Assembly: GCA_024138025.1 (NCBI GenBank)
Contig: JAMXBD010002224.1
Location: 62,001-126,000 of the forward strand
DNA from: Combretum micranthum
Taxonomy: Eukaryota > Streptophyta > Magnoliopsida > Myrtales > Combretaceae
Direction of reading: 5' to 3'
Length of the DNA stretch: 64,000 bases
The stretch's first letter is position 1. The number at the start of each line of letters is the position of its first letter. The position numbers were made by a program, and so were the translations under genes. Shown in pieces: positions 21,371 through 33,755 of the stretch. The notes under the pieces were generated by a model that had not been told where the DNA came from, did no database searches, and saw only the letters and a list, made by a program, of their open reading frames with translations.

Positions 21371-24249
21371 TGAAATAACTAAAAATTTACAATACTGAAT
21401 TAATTTGCTTTTATATGATTAATTGATGATTTGTGGTTTAAATTGTCATAGTTAAAGTTAATGTAATTTAATTTGATGGTATGAGAAATTCTTGTCATTG
21501 AAGTATAAGTGTGTTAGTAAAATTTTAGAAATATATTTGTTTGTGGAATTATGTTAAATTGACATGTATATGTGTTTAATGGGATACTTAGCAGATTTTT
21601 TTTTTATTATTTTAGTTCAAAAAATCAAGTCCAAACCCAAGTTTACTTAAATAACCCAAACCCAAACACAATCCAGGCCCAAGCCCATGTTCCTATGTTT
21701 TTAAGCTTCTAATTGATGCCCCAAAAGTCAAAGTAAGCAGCCAAAACATCTTAATCCAACCGACTCTCTCCCTCCATCATCTCTCTCTCTTTCTCTGTTT
21801 ATTTCTCTTCCAATCCCAAAACCAACTTCAATTCTCCTCCATTAAAACTTCTTCCAATCCATCTCAAACAAGATTAAAGGCTAGGAAGTAAGAATGAAGG
21901 GTAAAAGAAGTAAGACTCAAGCTAAGAAAGTTGGAAAAGTGGACTTGATCTCTAATGACAGCTTTAAAGGTAAGTAAAAGTGGATTTCTTATTTGTCTTG
22001 ATAAATTATGATCTTGAGTGGTATTAATGATAGATATGAGTACAAATTTGGTGTTTTATATGAATTAAAGGCATGTTATGGTGTATGTTGAACTAGGTAG
22101 GTAAGTAGATATATGTACCCTAGGTGTTTTGACAAAATGATACATGTTTATGATAAGTTGGTGCATGTGTTGATGTTGAAAGTGATAAATAAGTAAAACT
22201 TAAGTGATTTGAGTAGCAATAAAGCACAATAAGAATGGATGATGAGATTATGTTTTCTTAAGTTAAATTGTTGTGTATCTATATATATGGAATAGACTCA
22301 TGTAAGCAAGCGAACATGATGTTGCTCAGTGTTGTGTTTAAAGAATAGATTTGGCATGTTTTTACAATCACATAAGAGTTCATTAAGGAGTTAGGAGACA
22401 TAAGACTTTAAAAATTTCGAAACGAGCACCATAGGGTAATTTCCCTGTTCATTACGAGCATGATAAAGGCCGTGATCCTTACTAAGTTAAATTTTCCTGT
22501 TTATCGCGGCCATTGTTGAGGTCATATCTTGTCGAATGAATTTTCAAATCTTAATCACGGCCTTTACGAAGCCAGTGATATCGTCTTAGTTTTTTTAAAA
22601 GCTTAAAACCTTTAAGACTACAGCCATTATGAAGGCTGTTTTTCTCTATGTAGTTCTTAAAGGTAAATCACTGCCGTAATGAGGACCGTATCTTATCGGG
22701 ATTGTTTTTGAAGGAATTTTTATAAAGCTTGATACGGGTGTAATGGATATTACGGTCTATGTCGCGACCGTAATAGGGGGCATGTTCTCCTAATACGAGC
22801 GTGACAAGGCCAATCGTGTGTATAACGACCCAAGTTCACGGGCGTGATGATGCACGTAATCTTTATCATGACCTAGGTCACGGGCGTGACAAACCCTCTG
22901 GTATTGTTCATATAAAAAAAATCCTTAATAATGATAGATAGATAATAAATGAAATATGAATATGTAGTTGTGCTTAAATGAGTTAAATATGAGATGATTT
23001 GAATCTTGTTTAAGTATGATGATTCTTTAATGAGTTAATATTTTAAAGTGAGTAAGAAGTTTAACATAAAATGATTTTCTTTAGAGACTCATATACTCAG
23101 CTGGTTTAAACATAGGTTTATTGTCAAATGGATCAGGTACATAGCTTGTTTGATTATTGATAAGTTAGGCATACTCTAAGGTTTAACTAAAGATGAATTA
23201 AATTCGACTGAAATTAGTTATGCTTTTCATCATTGAATTATTTTGAGGAGCGACAATCTTGTCATGATGCAATGACACGGTAGTTAGGCGCTTAGACCAC
23301 ATAGTCATGATGTAATGACTTTTCCTTTACCATGATGCCATGGTGGCATATAAGTGGTTAAGTGGATAATCGATAGGGCAAATAGTATCGTGTAACGTTT
23401 GCTTATTCTTAAAAGGAAATAATATGATTTAGTTCACATTTATGGGACCAGATGAACTAGATGATATTATAGATTAAGTTAAGTAAAGTTGTGTAATGGC
23501 TATTAACCTTAGATAAGATCATTACTTATTTTTTCTAGGTATAGGAGTTATAGGTCTTCGAACAGCCTATAACAATCCCTTCAGTTGCTGTTACTTAAGA
23601 TCCCTAGATTTCCCAAGATTATAATCGGAGTTTGGATACTTCAATGATGATTGACTTACCTAATCAAAGATAATTAAATTATTATTTGCATCACAATTAT
23701 CTTAGGTTTGCTTGGCACTATGTATTTCTTTGTGTTATTACGTACTGGGCCTCTGGCTCATGATTTTACCTTACAGGTGATGTTAATGTTAATTGTTATG
23801 ATGATATGGGATACGAGACTAATTGGGAAGCCTTCCTGAGGAATGGAATGGCAACGAAATCCATGCATGAACCAAGTTATCATGTTTAAGTTTTCTCAAA
23901 GACTAAGAAGAAGAAATGTATTTTGTTATAGGCTTCTTGCAAAAGCCTTGGTTGTAAAATTAGAATTTAAGTTTGTTTCTTATACTATGTTCATAAACAA
24001 GTTTTGTATCATTTGAAGTATCATTAGTTTGACACTAAAGTTATTCCTAGTTAAGTAAAGTTAATCTACTCATGTATTGAGTAGTTTTATATTGAAGTTA
24101 TTTGATATTACCGCAAGTTTAAACAAATAGTCAATACATTCATCTTCTTTATGGATAACCTTACGTACAATACTTGAGTGTTTTAAAATACTTAAGTATT
24201 ATACGTGGTTAGGATTTGACATGCTTAATAGGTAGGTCGGGTCCTTACA
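21371..24249 (+). mobile_element. Solo LTR of family S, 2879 bp
   Basis: Begins TGAAATAACT, ends GGGTCCTTACA, and is flanked by perfect TAGGT pentamers at 21366-21370 and 24250-24254. It has no primer binding site or coding region, so it is a solo LTR. It is collinear with 1-2228. Near 22380-22920 it carries a series of diverged repeats around ACGGCC/GGCCGT and ACGGGCGTGA motifs, matched by a shorter series near 945-1165 in the other copy. A 26-codon frame at 21895-21975 is not called. Confidence 0.8.
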
Positions 24250-24254
24250 TAGGT

Positions 24255-25411
24255 GGTAAGCAAATCACTCCTCGGTGAGATAACCAAACCAGTATGTTGA
24301 ATTTGTATGTTCAATATAGATTTCAATAAGATAATAAGTTACACAATTAACTATTCAATTATGGAAAACTGCACTTAATTAGTCAAACAATATGATGAAT
24401 AATATGATAAAATATATATGTGTATGTTGTATTTTTTTGTAGAGGTTGTGCAGGTTTTTAACAGAGCAGATTAGCAATGAACAATCTTGATCGAGGGTCA
24501 CTTCGAAGGTTCGACAAATCTACTCGTCAAGTCGTGACAAGCTCAAAGTCTAAATCTCAACAAATTAAAAAATGCACAGTTTTGGTCAAGAGTCACGTCA
24601 AGGGCTTGACATGTTAATTAGTCAGGGTGCAACAAGCTCAAGATCAACACTTGACCGGCTCAAACATACATAGCTATAGTTAAGGGTCAAAATCAAAACG
24701 TGATGAATACAGGGCACAACAAGTTCGAATTCAAGGCTCGATAAAGTCCACGTAAGCAAACACTTTTTCAAGGGCCAAAATGAAGGTGCGACAGTTTAAA
24801 TAAATATCTGTAACCTCATTATTCAATAAATAAATAATAATGTTTTCAGCAAATTGAGCACAACAATTAAAAGAGTGAATATAAAATGCTTAAAACACAT
24901 TTTTTTTTTTAATTTTCAAATTAGAAACAACAATATGAAATTAGATAAAATATTTATTGAAATGTCACGATTTTAGATTATTCAGGTACCAATTATAATA
25001 TTACAAGTCTTGGAGAAAATTTAAAAGTAGATACATATTTGACAAGACCTTTGTAAAATGCTAGTATACATATGGTCAAATGCTATAACTTTAGATGATT
25101 ACAACCCAAATTCCAAATATCATATTCAAATCAAGAGTTAAATGGAATACATTTTTTTTTTCATGAGATAAACACAATGATTAAAAATCTGTTTGACTAT
25201 AATTTAATAATCGGTAAAGCAATCGGCAGGAGCTCAATAGAATTTCCTATAACCTAAATATTGAGTAAATCAATCACAAACTCTAAACTCTATGCCTAAA
25301 ACTTCATAGATAAAATAATGTTATTGACTATAAGTATAGAAAGTTAAAATTACAAGGTTTAAAATACTTAAGATCATAAAAGTAAATTATAGTAAAATAT
25401 AAGGTGTGACA
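24255..25411 (-). repeat. LTR-like sequence with TGTCACACC start on the minus strand
   Basis: At 25411, reading the minus strand, the sequence begins TGTCACACCTTATA, the start typical of many gypsy (Tekay/Del-like) LTRs. It runs down to 24250 and then continues at 21370-20945. No internal region adjoins it, so it is probably a solo or truncated LTR. Contains the degenerate array at 24470-24790. Confidence 0.45.
24470..24790. repeat. Degenerate tandem repeats of about 105 bp
   Basis: About three diverged units, each with a GTCAAG/GGGTCA-type start, a (C/T)GACA core and a CAACAAG or GACAAGCTC segment (near 24490, 24590 and 24690). They resemble in style, not in sequence, the internal repeats of the family S LTR. 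Confidence 0.5.
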
Positions 25412-25559
25412 GGTATAGGGACGATCCAATCTCCAATATATAATTTTATGTTATGGAATACTATATACAACTAAAAGTAACCACAAAAAAAAAAAAAAAA
25501 AAGAGAAAAGAAAAAGACCAAACTAAGGATAGTATAACCCTGTTGCATGTCTGGACAAT

Positions 25560-25796
25560 TAGGGTATGTTTTTCTGGTTTTTTCTTATAGATATAGATAT
25601 AGGCACTTTTTAAAAACTTTTTTATGATAAATTTTTTATCAAAAAATAGATATAGATAAAAAATAGTTAATAATTTTCATTAAAATATCGAATATTAAAT
25701 ATAAATAAATATAGATGAAATCAAACATATTTATACTTATTATTTTAATACAAATATAAATAAAAATAAAAATAAGACCATCTAAAAAAACCCTAA
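25560..25796. mobile_element. Possible hAT-like MITE
   Basis: About 237 bp with short imperfect inverted ends, TAGGGTATGTTTTTCTGG on the left and the reverse complement TAGGGTTTTTTTAGATGG on the right. The interior is rich in TATAGATA-like repeats. No 8-bp target duplication could be confirmed. Confidence 0.4.
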
Positions 25797-26599
25797 GAGG
25801 GAAGGCCCATTTCCATAACCATCAAAGTACATTTTTTTTTTTTAAGTCAAAGATATTTTAAGGAAAATAGTGATGTCACCATTCCGATTTTTTTCCCTTT
25901 TCATTTACGTGACAAACGAGAGAAAGCATATTCTTCTCTTCACTCAATTATCAGTTGACTCGATAGTCTTTAGTAATGGCTTCAGTTATGAAACTTCTAG
26001 TGGAAGCCAAACACCAGAGGGTCCTCCACCGCCATAAATAAGATAGGGTAAGCATCTTATTTTGTATCCCTCAAACGGCCCTTTTCTTGTATGAAAGTTA
26101 CATCCTTGCATCAATTTTTCTCTTTTTCTTCATTTCTGTTTGAGCACCCCATCGATCGCCACCCTCTCTGCGACAACAACAACACACAAAACCCTATCAC
26201 TATTCCTTCTCCGTCTTCTTGGATTGGCAAGGCCGCTAATATGCCATTCAACCCACCCCCTACTCGACGGTGGCAACTTCAACAACAACATAGCTCTTGG
26301 TTTCTCTCTTAAATTCAACGCTATATATCTTGTTCTCAATCTTGATTTTTCTCATCTCTGTTTTCTAGAGAAATGGACAGCATATACACCATCTCCTTTT
26401 TCAATTTCACTTCAGGAACCACTACTAGACATCTATGCCGAAACTGGTGCACAACCCTCCATCTTTGTCTATTGTTCATTCCTTCGCTCTTGTCTCTTTA
26501 ATTTTGACTAGTCATCGCAACATGAACTACTCGTTGTTGCGCTGTCGATGCCATCTATTATCTAAACGACCAGTAACAACACAGGAAAGGTACAAGAAT
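25797..26599 (+). other. Gene-like, less AT-rich stretch without a defined gene
   Basis: Between about 25900 and 26580 base composition rises and pyrimidine-rich, leader-like sequence appears (TTCTTCTCTTCACTC). A 21-codon frame begins MASVMKLLVEAKHQ at 25978 and stops before 26045. A 123-codon plus frame (26140-26511) shows no known domain. This could be the broken 5' end of a host gene or transposon leader sequence. I recognise no protein. Confidence 0.3.
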
Positions 26600-29400
26600 T
26601 ATAATGGGTAAACCTTTTATATTTACTCACCTAACATTAAGACGATTAGTAAACTAAGCTTACAAATTAAAATAATAGTATGATATGCTAGTAAAAATTA
26701 TTATATTACATTAGTAACTAAGAAGGGATTGGTTGGTTGTAACATCACGACAAATAGGAAAAACAATATATGAACATACGGAGTAAATAAGATTATAAGT
26801 AAGAATAATAAAGGAAATCATTTATATTGTTTCAATAATAATAATAATAATGATGATGATGAATTATTAGTTAGTTGATTGTCAGACGGTTAATATTTTG
26901 TTTTAACAGCAGTTATCATATTTGGTATACATATAAAATAATATAACCCAGTATATATTAGATTCTTCTGAATGGTTGCGAAATTGATGTATTAAAAATC
27001 TTGAACTTATGTTACCAAGAGATCTTGACTTTGAAAGGTTGAACTTTCTTGGCATATATTTAATTAGGTTTAATATATAAGGCTATAGCAAAACATTTTT
27101 GACAAAAGGTAATATCAATATAAAACTCAAGGATTTTATTCAGAAGATAATATACTAGATTAATAAATAAAATAGACTAAAATTCTTAAATATTTGGCCA
27201 TCAAACTAAACTACTTTGATTAAGAAAACAACACCTAGGCTGATATGAAATAAGAATTTAAACCATAAGCATTCTAGCTAAACCATAATTATTATTAACT
27301 TTTTTATGAAGTAAAATGTCTATTAATTTAATTAACGATTCAATTGTATTAAAAGGAAGGGAAGGAAGTAAACTAACTCAAATGTAGAAATAATATAATT
27401 ATTCGAAGGTCAACATTTAAATAAAATATTTTATATCCTATAGTTAGTAATCTTATAATTATATTAATACATGTTAAGATAGATATAAATTACTATTTTT
27501 GGATTTAAACGTATAATATTTACGTTGATAATCTCTATAAATTTATAATGATAGGCAAGCAATATACTTTAGGCAAGTATGTGATGAAAACTAAATGTAC
27601 TTATGTAATTTTTGCTAGAATTATGCTTTAAATAAATGAGTATCCTATTGATGGAGATATATATTAATTTGGTATTTATGAAGTCAATAAATTAAGTTAA
27701 CCAAAATATAAATACGGACTAGAGTAGAATAAAAATAACCTAAATAATTGGGATATATCCAGTTGTAAATTGTATTATGGTTAAATCTTGTTTAAAATAA
27801 TGGAAAAGAGAAGAGAGGATTGATTCTTGAAGAAGCAATACATGGAAGTAACTTAAACTAGCTATTTATTGGAAACATATAAACAAAAGTAGCAAACTTC
27901 ATAGTATTGTTTCTCATAAGAGTCATACTAATTTATTGTTGATACAAGTATAATAGAAAAGTAATACGTTAGAGTTTGACTATAAATAATAAGGAGAGTA
28001 TGTTTTTTCTAAAGTATATTCACTCAAAATAGCACCAAGTCCATTATTTGAAATCAGTCATTGTATTTGTTAAAGTAGAATTTGAACACACTTCTAATAA
28101 GGTCTAGTTATAGTATAAGCTATGGAAATTTCAAATAAAAAGACATAAGTTTCTATATTTTAATTTAGAGCTCCCAAATTATTGAATATAAAATCGCAGT
28201 TAAAATGAGTATAATAGGCTTAGTTTAAGATTACGTGATAAAAACTGATATTCGAAATCATTTAAGGTGTTTTTCCTAAGAAAAACTCATTTGTACAAAC
28301 TCTACAAGATAACTGAGGCTTTACAAGCTTTAAAATGACTATCCATATGAACATTTGGAATAGAAATGAGAAAATGGCAGTGGAAACAATAAAACCGAGT
28401 TTGGACACTTAAGCACCAATAGAACATACTACATAATTGTATATGTGGTAACGCGTATCAGTTTTCTCATTTTATAGGAGAAACAGATTAGTTACGGGCT
28501 TTCTAGACTATTACGATAATTAAACGATGATGACAAGTGAGTAAATTTGACCTTATCACATTATTTATGCTTGTAATATAGTTGCATATCTAATAATATA
28601 TTTATACTATTATGCATGTGGGGTTGGGTATATCACATGATGCATGGTGTATGTTTGGTCACCAAAACATCATATGATAGCGACAATTACATTATATGAT
28701 GATTAATGTATGAACCGTGTTGAAGTGAATTGCATGAACACATAAGAACCTAACTTAATAATAATCGGCTATATATTGAAATGGTCATGGATTGCACAAT
28801 TTGCATTACTTGCATAAAAGGTGTGGCAGCCTGCTACGTGTTAGTTTTTGGTTCTCTGGTAAGATTTAGTTTTTCTAGATGAAATGTTCCTAGTTCTACG
28901 TAAGGTTACCTTTATTCCGTTCAGTTCCACAAAACTAACTAGCAAATGAAGGAACACTCCCATGGTATCGGCATAAAATGACTAACACTTAGTAGAGTTT
29001 CTTTGTTCCAAGGTAAGGTTGAGATATTGAGACGTCGAATTAGTGTAGTGGTTTGGTATATTCCTTCCTTGGTTCTCTGATTCTCCTAGGCGGATGGGTC
29101 ATTGAGGCGTTGTCCTGACTCGGTTCCTTCAACCCGATAGGAGGGCGTAAATCTATATTATGTTTGGATTTTGGGTTATCCAAGCTTATACTTGTGCAGA
29201 TGGTTGATTGTCGCATTGCATATGCTTACTAATTATACTTGTTTGATATTGTTTGATGTGTGATCTGGTCAGATTATCTCATTGAGTTGTGGTGTCGCTC
29301 ACCCCCCAATAGTTTTGTGTATAAATAATGCTACTTGGGATTGGGCTAAAAATATGTGAAGAGTGATCCTCCATCGAACTTTCTTAAAGTTAGAAAGATA
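26600..29400 (+). repeat. LTR-like copy of gypsy family A/B/C, plus orientation
   Basis: The part 28190-29310 is collinear with 42010-43150 in the 5' LTR of gypsy copy A. Shared blocks include ACTTAAGC(A/C)CC, GACTATTACGATAAT versus GATTACTACGACTAA, GATGAAATGTTCCTAGTTCTA, and a GGTTCCTTCAACCC-type block. 26600-28190 is AT-rich with weaker resemblance, so the left boundary is uncertain. The right end does not reach the GGTGTGATA terminus seen at 43531. It breaks off near 29310-29400 and gives way to gypsy copy C in the opposite orientation. Confidence 0.55.
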
Positions 29401-29589
29401 GATTATAATAACTTATAATACAATTTACATAAATTGTACAAACATTTGAGACATTGTATTTTTAGAAACACAATTTTACTATTTGGTAGGGATAAATTGT
29501 CTACGATCTTGGTAGAATGTGGAAAATTAGGTTCCTTAGTGAATTTAAATAAAGATATTAATATATGTATGATTAAATTATGTGAAGTA

Positions 29590-30330
29590 AATAATTTGCT
29601 TCCATAGCCACATGAAGCCATCTTTCTTTTTGACAAAACAAGATTGGTGTCCCCATAATGACACAATAGGACGGAAAATCCTTTATCCATCAATTCTTTC
29701 AATTGCGCTTTTAATTCTATAATTCCACATGTGCCATCCGATAAGGTAGTTTTGATACTGCTTTTGTCTCTGGTACCAAATTAATGGAAAATTCTACTTC
29801 TTTGCTAGTGGTAAACATGGTAGTTCCTTTAGAAACACATCCAAATATTCACATACAGTCTGATAGTTTGATTGTTAGTTTCTCTGGTTTACCTCCCATA
29901 GCACTCATATACTTTTTCTTAACTCCATAGTTTCCTTTTCATCAACTCGATGATAGTCATCTTAGTACCGCAATCTTCAAGCACTTCTCTATGAAGTTCT
30001 CTATTTTTCTTGACAATCAATGAATGATTGTTTTAAGTTGATAGTCAATTTTAGCACTAGCTGTAGTCAACCAAGTCATTTCTAAAATGACTTCATATTT
30101 GTATATTTCCACCATGATAAGCTCAGCAATTGGTTCTCATTCACCTATTCTTGGCGGACATTTCCTTGCTATCTCATGAGTTATGATCATGCCCCTAGTG
30201 GAGTAGAATTCTCTAATCCCTTATCCATAGTTTCACGTGTTAGCCCTATTTGTCTTGCCAACTCAACGTTGATGAAGGAGTGAGTAGTGCAAGTGTCCAA
30301 TAATACATAAGCAGGGTGACCCTTCACTTG
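29590..30330 (-). pseudogene. pol: Protease and RT start of gypsy copy C
   Basis: Minus-strand remnant matching 36990-37741 of copy B, with protease then the linker and first RT blocks. It stops short of the catalytic RT motif. Several stops. Confidence 0.65.
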
Positions 30331-30479
30331 TATGGTTCCTATTTATCATATATTTACTCTATGTTATTTACTAGCATAGGATTTCTAATTTGTGGATCTA
30401 AGTGCATTTGTGTACTATAACGTAAAAAAATCTAATTTACATACCTGCAACAAGTCCAGTATCTTCAATAGCAGCACTA

Positions 30480-31748
30480 TCTTAAATATTCTCTCATCTA
30501 TCTCCTCTAGTTCCTCTTCCATCGGAACTCCTTACATAGCATAGATTTTAGTAGCTCTCGTAGTCTTGCTAGCATTTTCATTACTATCCTTTCAAACAGT
30601 TGCACCTACTATCCTCTTTGATTTTGGAGACCTTGTAATAGTGTTCTGTGTTCATTATGAACAATTAGTTGATATGTGCCTAACTTTTCATAAATCAAAC
30701 AGGTGGCTCAGGTCTTCTTTGGACATGTGTTGGCCATATGTCCACTTTCCCCATAGTAATAACATTTTGTGTTGTAAATGAAGATAGTCTCCTAGATAAT
30801 GAGACTTCTTACATTTCTAACATATGACATTACTCTTTCTCGTCACACCACTTTTCTTATAGTATTTTTAATGAATTTAGTTTTCTTAGGAATAGAATTG
30901 ATTCCCAAATTGTCATAGGTTCTTTTCCCATAGGTTTACCGCCTTTTTCTATACCTCTCTACTTCATATATCCTAGCACGTTCAATGACTTGTGCTTTCT
31001 ATACCAAGGTAGCAAAACCAAAGATTTCAAACTCTATGAGCCTTCTTTAAAAGTATGGCTCTAATCTGCAATGAAACTCTGCCTCTTTAACTCATCACTA
31101 TTTTATATGCATCAAGGGCAAACTGTAATAACCAATTAAACTCATGTTCATACTCATCAATGGTTTTGCTCCCTTGATTTAGATTCATCAAATTAGTGCT
31201 CTAGTTAGCCTTCAAACTTCTTGAGAAATATTCTTTTAGAAACTCTTGTCTAAACACTTCCCAATTGACCTTTCGCTTTGAGCCATTCAATCATCGACTT
31301 CTTTAGGTTTGCCGGGAAGCCCTTCAAAGTACCTATTACATTTGATGAATTCGGGCAACATATTTCCTTGGGGTCTAAGTGGTAGCGGCGGTGATAAGTC
31401 ATGTTCAAGTTGAGGTGGTGCTTGTACTTCTTCGACATGTTCGGTGGGTTGTTCTAAACCTCTAGGTTCAACATTTGTTGGTTGAACTGGTGCATTTTGA
31501 TTCCTTATTCTTCCAATTGCCACTTGAGCCATGTTTAGTGCCTCAGCTGGAGGTGGTACTGTCTGATGAGCATGTCCCCCTCGTAATGCTTGTAATATCA
31601 AGGCATTTTGTTGTTGAATTGCTAATATTGTCTCTCGACGATCTTGAGGTGATATAGGCACACTATTAAGCCAATTCTCTTGTGAATGCTCGTCTCTCTC
31701 TCTATTAGCCTTAGCTCTTGTCCTTGGTACTCTATCATTATTAAACAT
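30480..31748 (-). pseudogene. gag: gag of gypsy copy C
   Basis: The first frame (31748-31287) starts MFNNDRVPRTRAKANRERDE, followed by a Gln/Pro-rich segment (QAPPQLEHDL). The capsid-like part follows in broken frames. Near 30780-30730 the zinc knuckle reads C-Y-Y-Y-x4-H-M-A-N-T-C, so the second Cys has changed to Tyr and zinc binding should be lost. This knuckle region is missing from copy B. Confidence 0.7.
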
Positions 31749-32019
31749 ACTCTTAGCACCATTTCTCCCTTTAAAGTAAAAGGTTATTTATCAATTACAT
31801 TTAGTCTTTATGCCAATCATATGGAAGACTCATAAAGCTACATAACCACACATCTATTATTACTAACAAACACTAGTTCATATATTACACTCAATGATCA
31901 TACTCTCTATTAGAAGAGAGCTACAAACATAACTATCATGTTTAGTGCTATTATATACATAACAAAATTGGCACTAAACTCACTCCTTAGTCTTTCAAAT
32001 CATATATTACTACTAACAC

Positions 32020-32843
32020 GTCCCTTCTTCAATTCTTTTTTCTTTTATTAGGATGCAAAGGCCTCTTGCCCTTATCATTAGGATCCAACTTAGGATATTC
32101 CTCCATGCTATTAGAGTCACTGTCACTCTCTTCCATCATGTCTTGATTTCTTTCTTAGCGTACATTACCTGGATTTTGCTCTCTAATAGTCACTCCTCCA
32201 GCCCTTGGAATCTCTAGCCCTACTAGTACTAGAAGAGCCTCTTCCTATGGCATCTACTCTATCTACTTACATTATGGTATTTCAGCTTCCCATGGAATCC
32301 ATCCACTAAAAGGAGGTCCAAGAGATGGATGTAAAGGCTTAGGCTGATATGCATGCATATGTGCATGATACACACGTCTCATTGGTTGATGCCAAAACCT
32401 CTTATAGATAGTTATCCTCAGCTTCTTTCTTAATTCTAGCTTCTCTCTCTTCTATGTTAGCTTCTCTTACTAGTGCCTCAAACATGCCAACTTGAGGTAC
32501 TTGAGGCTTAAGCTCCACAGTGTGTGACACTCTATTCATCATTTCATCATGTGAATTTGTCTTATGCATATGTTATGGAACTCTTTCTAGTATCACTGGT
32601 GGTTTAGACAGTAAAACATCTTGAGGAAACTGACTATTGATAATATGCTTTAGCATCTTATCATCACTAAATGGTTCATTATCCTTCACACCCATGTCAT
32701 CAATCCTCATGTCATGAGCATAGATTTTTCCATTTGTAATAGATTCCTAGATGCGAAAATTTGGATTTGATGGCTTAGGAGATTTCTCATAAATAATAAA
32801 TACTATGTCATCTATCTCAACTCCACCTCTACTCATTACAAGC
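32020..32843 (-). pseudogene. Pre-gag region (ORFx) of gypsy copy C, partial
   Basis: Collinear with the unexplained pre-gag region of copies A and B. It reads GKIYAHDMR, then a DDKMLKHII block, a P-x-V-I-x-x-R-V-P block, SHDEMMNRV and REANIEEREARIKK. Near 32150-32060 it ends in an acidic serine run (ESDSDSN) followed by a basic end (NKRKKN) and a stop. Function unknown. The acidic-then-basic end could be a nucleic-acid or nuclear-transport tail, which is only an inference. Confidence 0.55.
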
Positions 32844-33548
32844 ATGAAAACCAAAATATGCACATGTATGTGTATTTATGTTAGAAATTTAAGTATTTGA
32901 AATTATTATATGTTTATATATATATGTATGTATGAATATATATGTGTTATATGTTGAATTAATATGCTTTTATTGAAATAAGATTTTCAAATAAATATAT
33001 GAATATATTAAATATAAATTCTATTGGAATATATACGTGTATTTTATGTTATATATGCTAGAATTTAAGGAAATTAGTGTTGATGATGATGATTTGAGAT
33101 ATGTTTTGTGATTTTAGTTGTGAAATATAGATATATTTATAAACTAGATAAGATAATATAGAATAAACATGTTTTAGATGATTTAGATATGCTGGAAAAT
33201 CAATTTATATCCATAAATATGCATCTGGACAGTTTGAGTTGTTAACTTTAATTAAAATATCAAATGAATTTATTTTTTAACGAAATTTTATATAAAAAGA
33301 TGGATTAATGTTTATAGGTGTAAACTAGAAATTTTTGTTATTTTTAAATACATTTACTATTTTTAAAAATTATATTAAAAAATAAAAAAACATAGCAAAG
33401 CAGTGCTCGACCAGTAGCGATGATGTGAATATTTAAGGCTAAATAGGTGACTTTTTTCTTCTTTTTGGACAAGACTATAACAGTTTGAAAGATTAAGAAA
33501 TATACTTTAAAAGAATTGATCAAGAACCAGTTGAATTGAGGGAGCACC
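32844..33548. other. AT-rich non-coding stretch
   Basis: Separates gypsy copy C from the Cassandra-type LTR. It has TATATG-rich runs near 32900-33050. The minus frame at 33344-33556 has low complexity. No element recognised. Confidence 0.5.
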
Positions 33549-33755
33549 TGTAACATTTTAGAACTCTACTTTGGGGTATTATCCGCTTTAGCCACATGCC
33601 GCATAATTTTGCCCTTTTGGTGTCAGAGCTTTCCAAGGGGTCACCTATGTTGGGATTTCTCTACACAAAGCACACTTAACTTTAGAGTTCTAATGAACTC
33701 TAATCCATTATACTGAAAGGTGCATCTTCCTTCTCCCTATGCCTTGGATGGTTCA
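33549..33755 (-). mobile_element. 5S-rRNA-derived LTR, Cassandra-type TRIM
   Basis: On the minus strand this stretch carries sequence derived from 5S rRNA. GAACTCTAAAGTTAAGTGTG corresponds to the GAACTCCGAAGTTAAGCGTG region with the 5S A box, and TAGGTGACCCCTTGGAAAG corresponds to the GGGTGACCTCCTGGGAAG C-box region, at the right spacing (about 33690 to 33625). It is followed by an AAGCGGATAATACC stretch and the terminus TGTTACA (33555-33549). Short LTRs with a 5S region and this kind of tail are the hallmark of Cassandra TRIMs. Only one LTR is seen. The 5' boundary near 33755 is approximate and no target duplication was found. Confidence 0.7.

Larger units (their letters stand above)
29590..32843 (-). 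mobile_element. Gypsy chromovirus copy C, gag-to-RT fragment
   Basis: Minus-strand fragment with, in order from 32843 down, the end of the pre-gag region (to about 32020), gag (31748 to about 30480), protease (near 30300) and the first RT blocks. It ends abruptly near 29590 just after the KK-D-G-type block. Both ends are breaks relative to copies A and B: the 5' end lacks LTR, primer site and the first part of the pre-gag region. Stops and frameshifts throughout. Confidence 0.75.

Noticed and set aside
29403..29702. 99-codon minus frame as an independent gene
   Set aside because: Its N-terminal part (KELMDKGF) is the RT start of gypsy copy C; the rest is chance sequence past the break.
33600..33720. 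A functional 5S rRNA gene
   Set aside because: Promoter boxes and body are diverged and the flanks match a TRIM LTR tail; no tandem 5S units.
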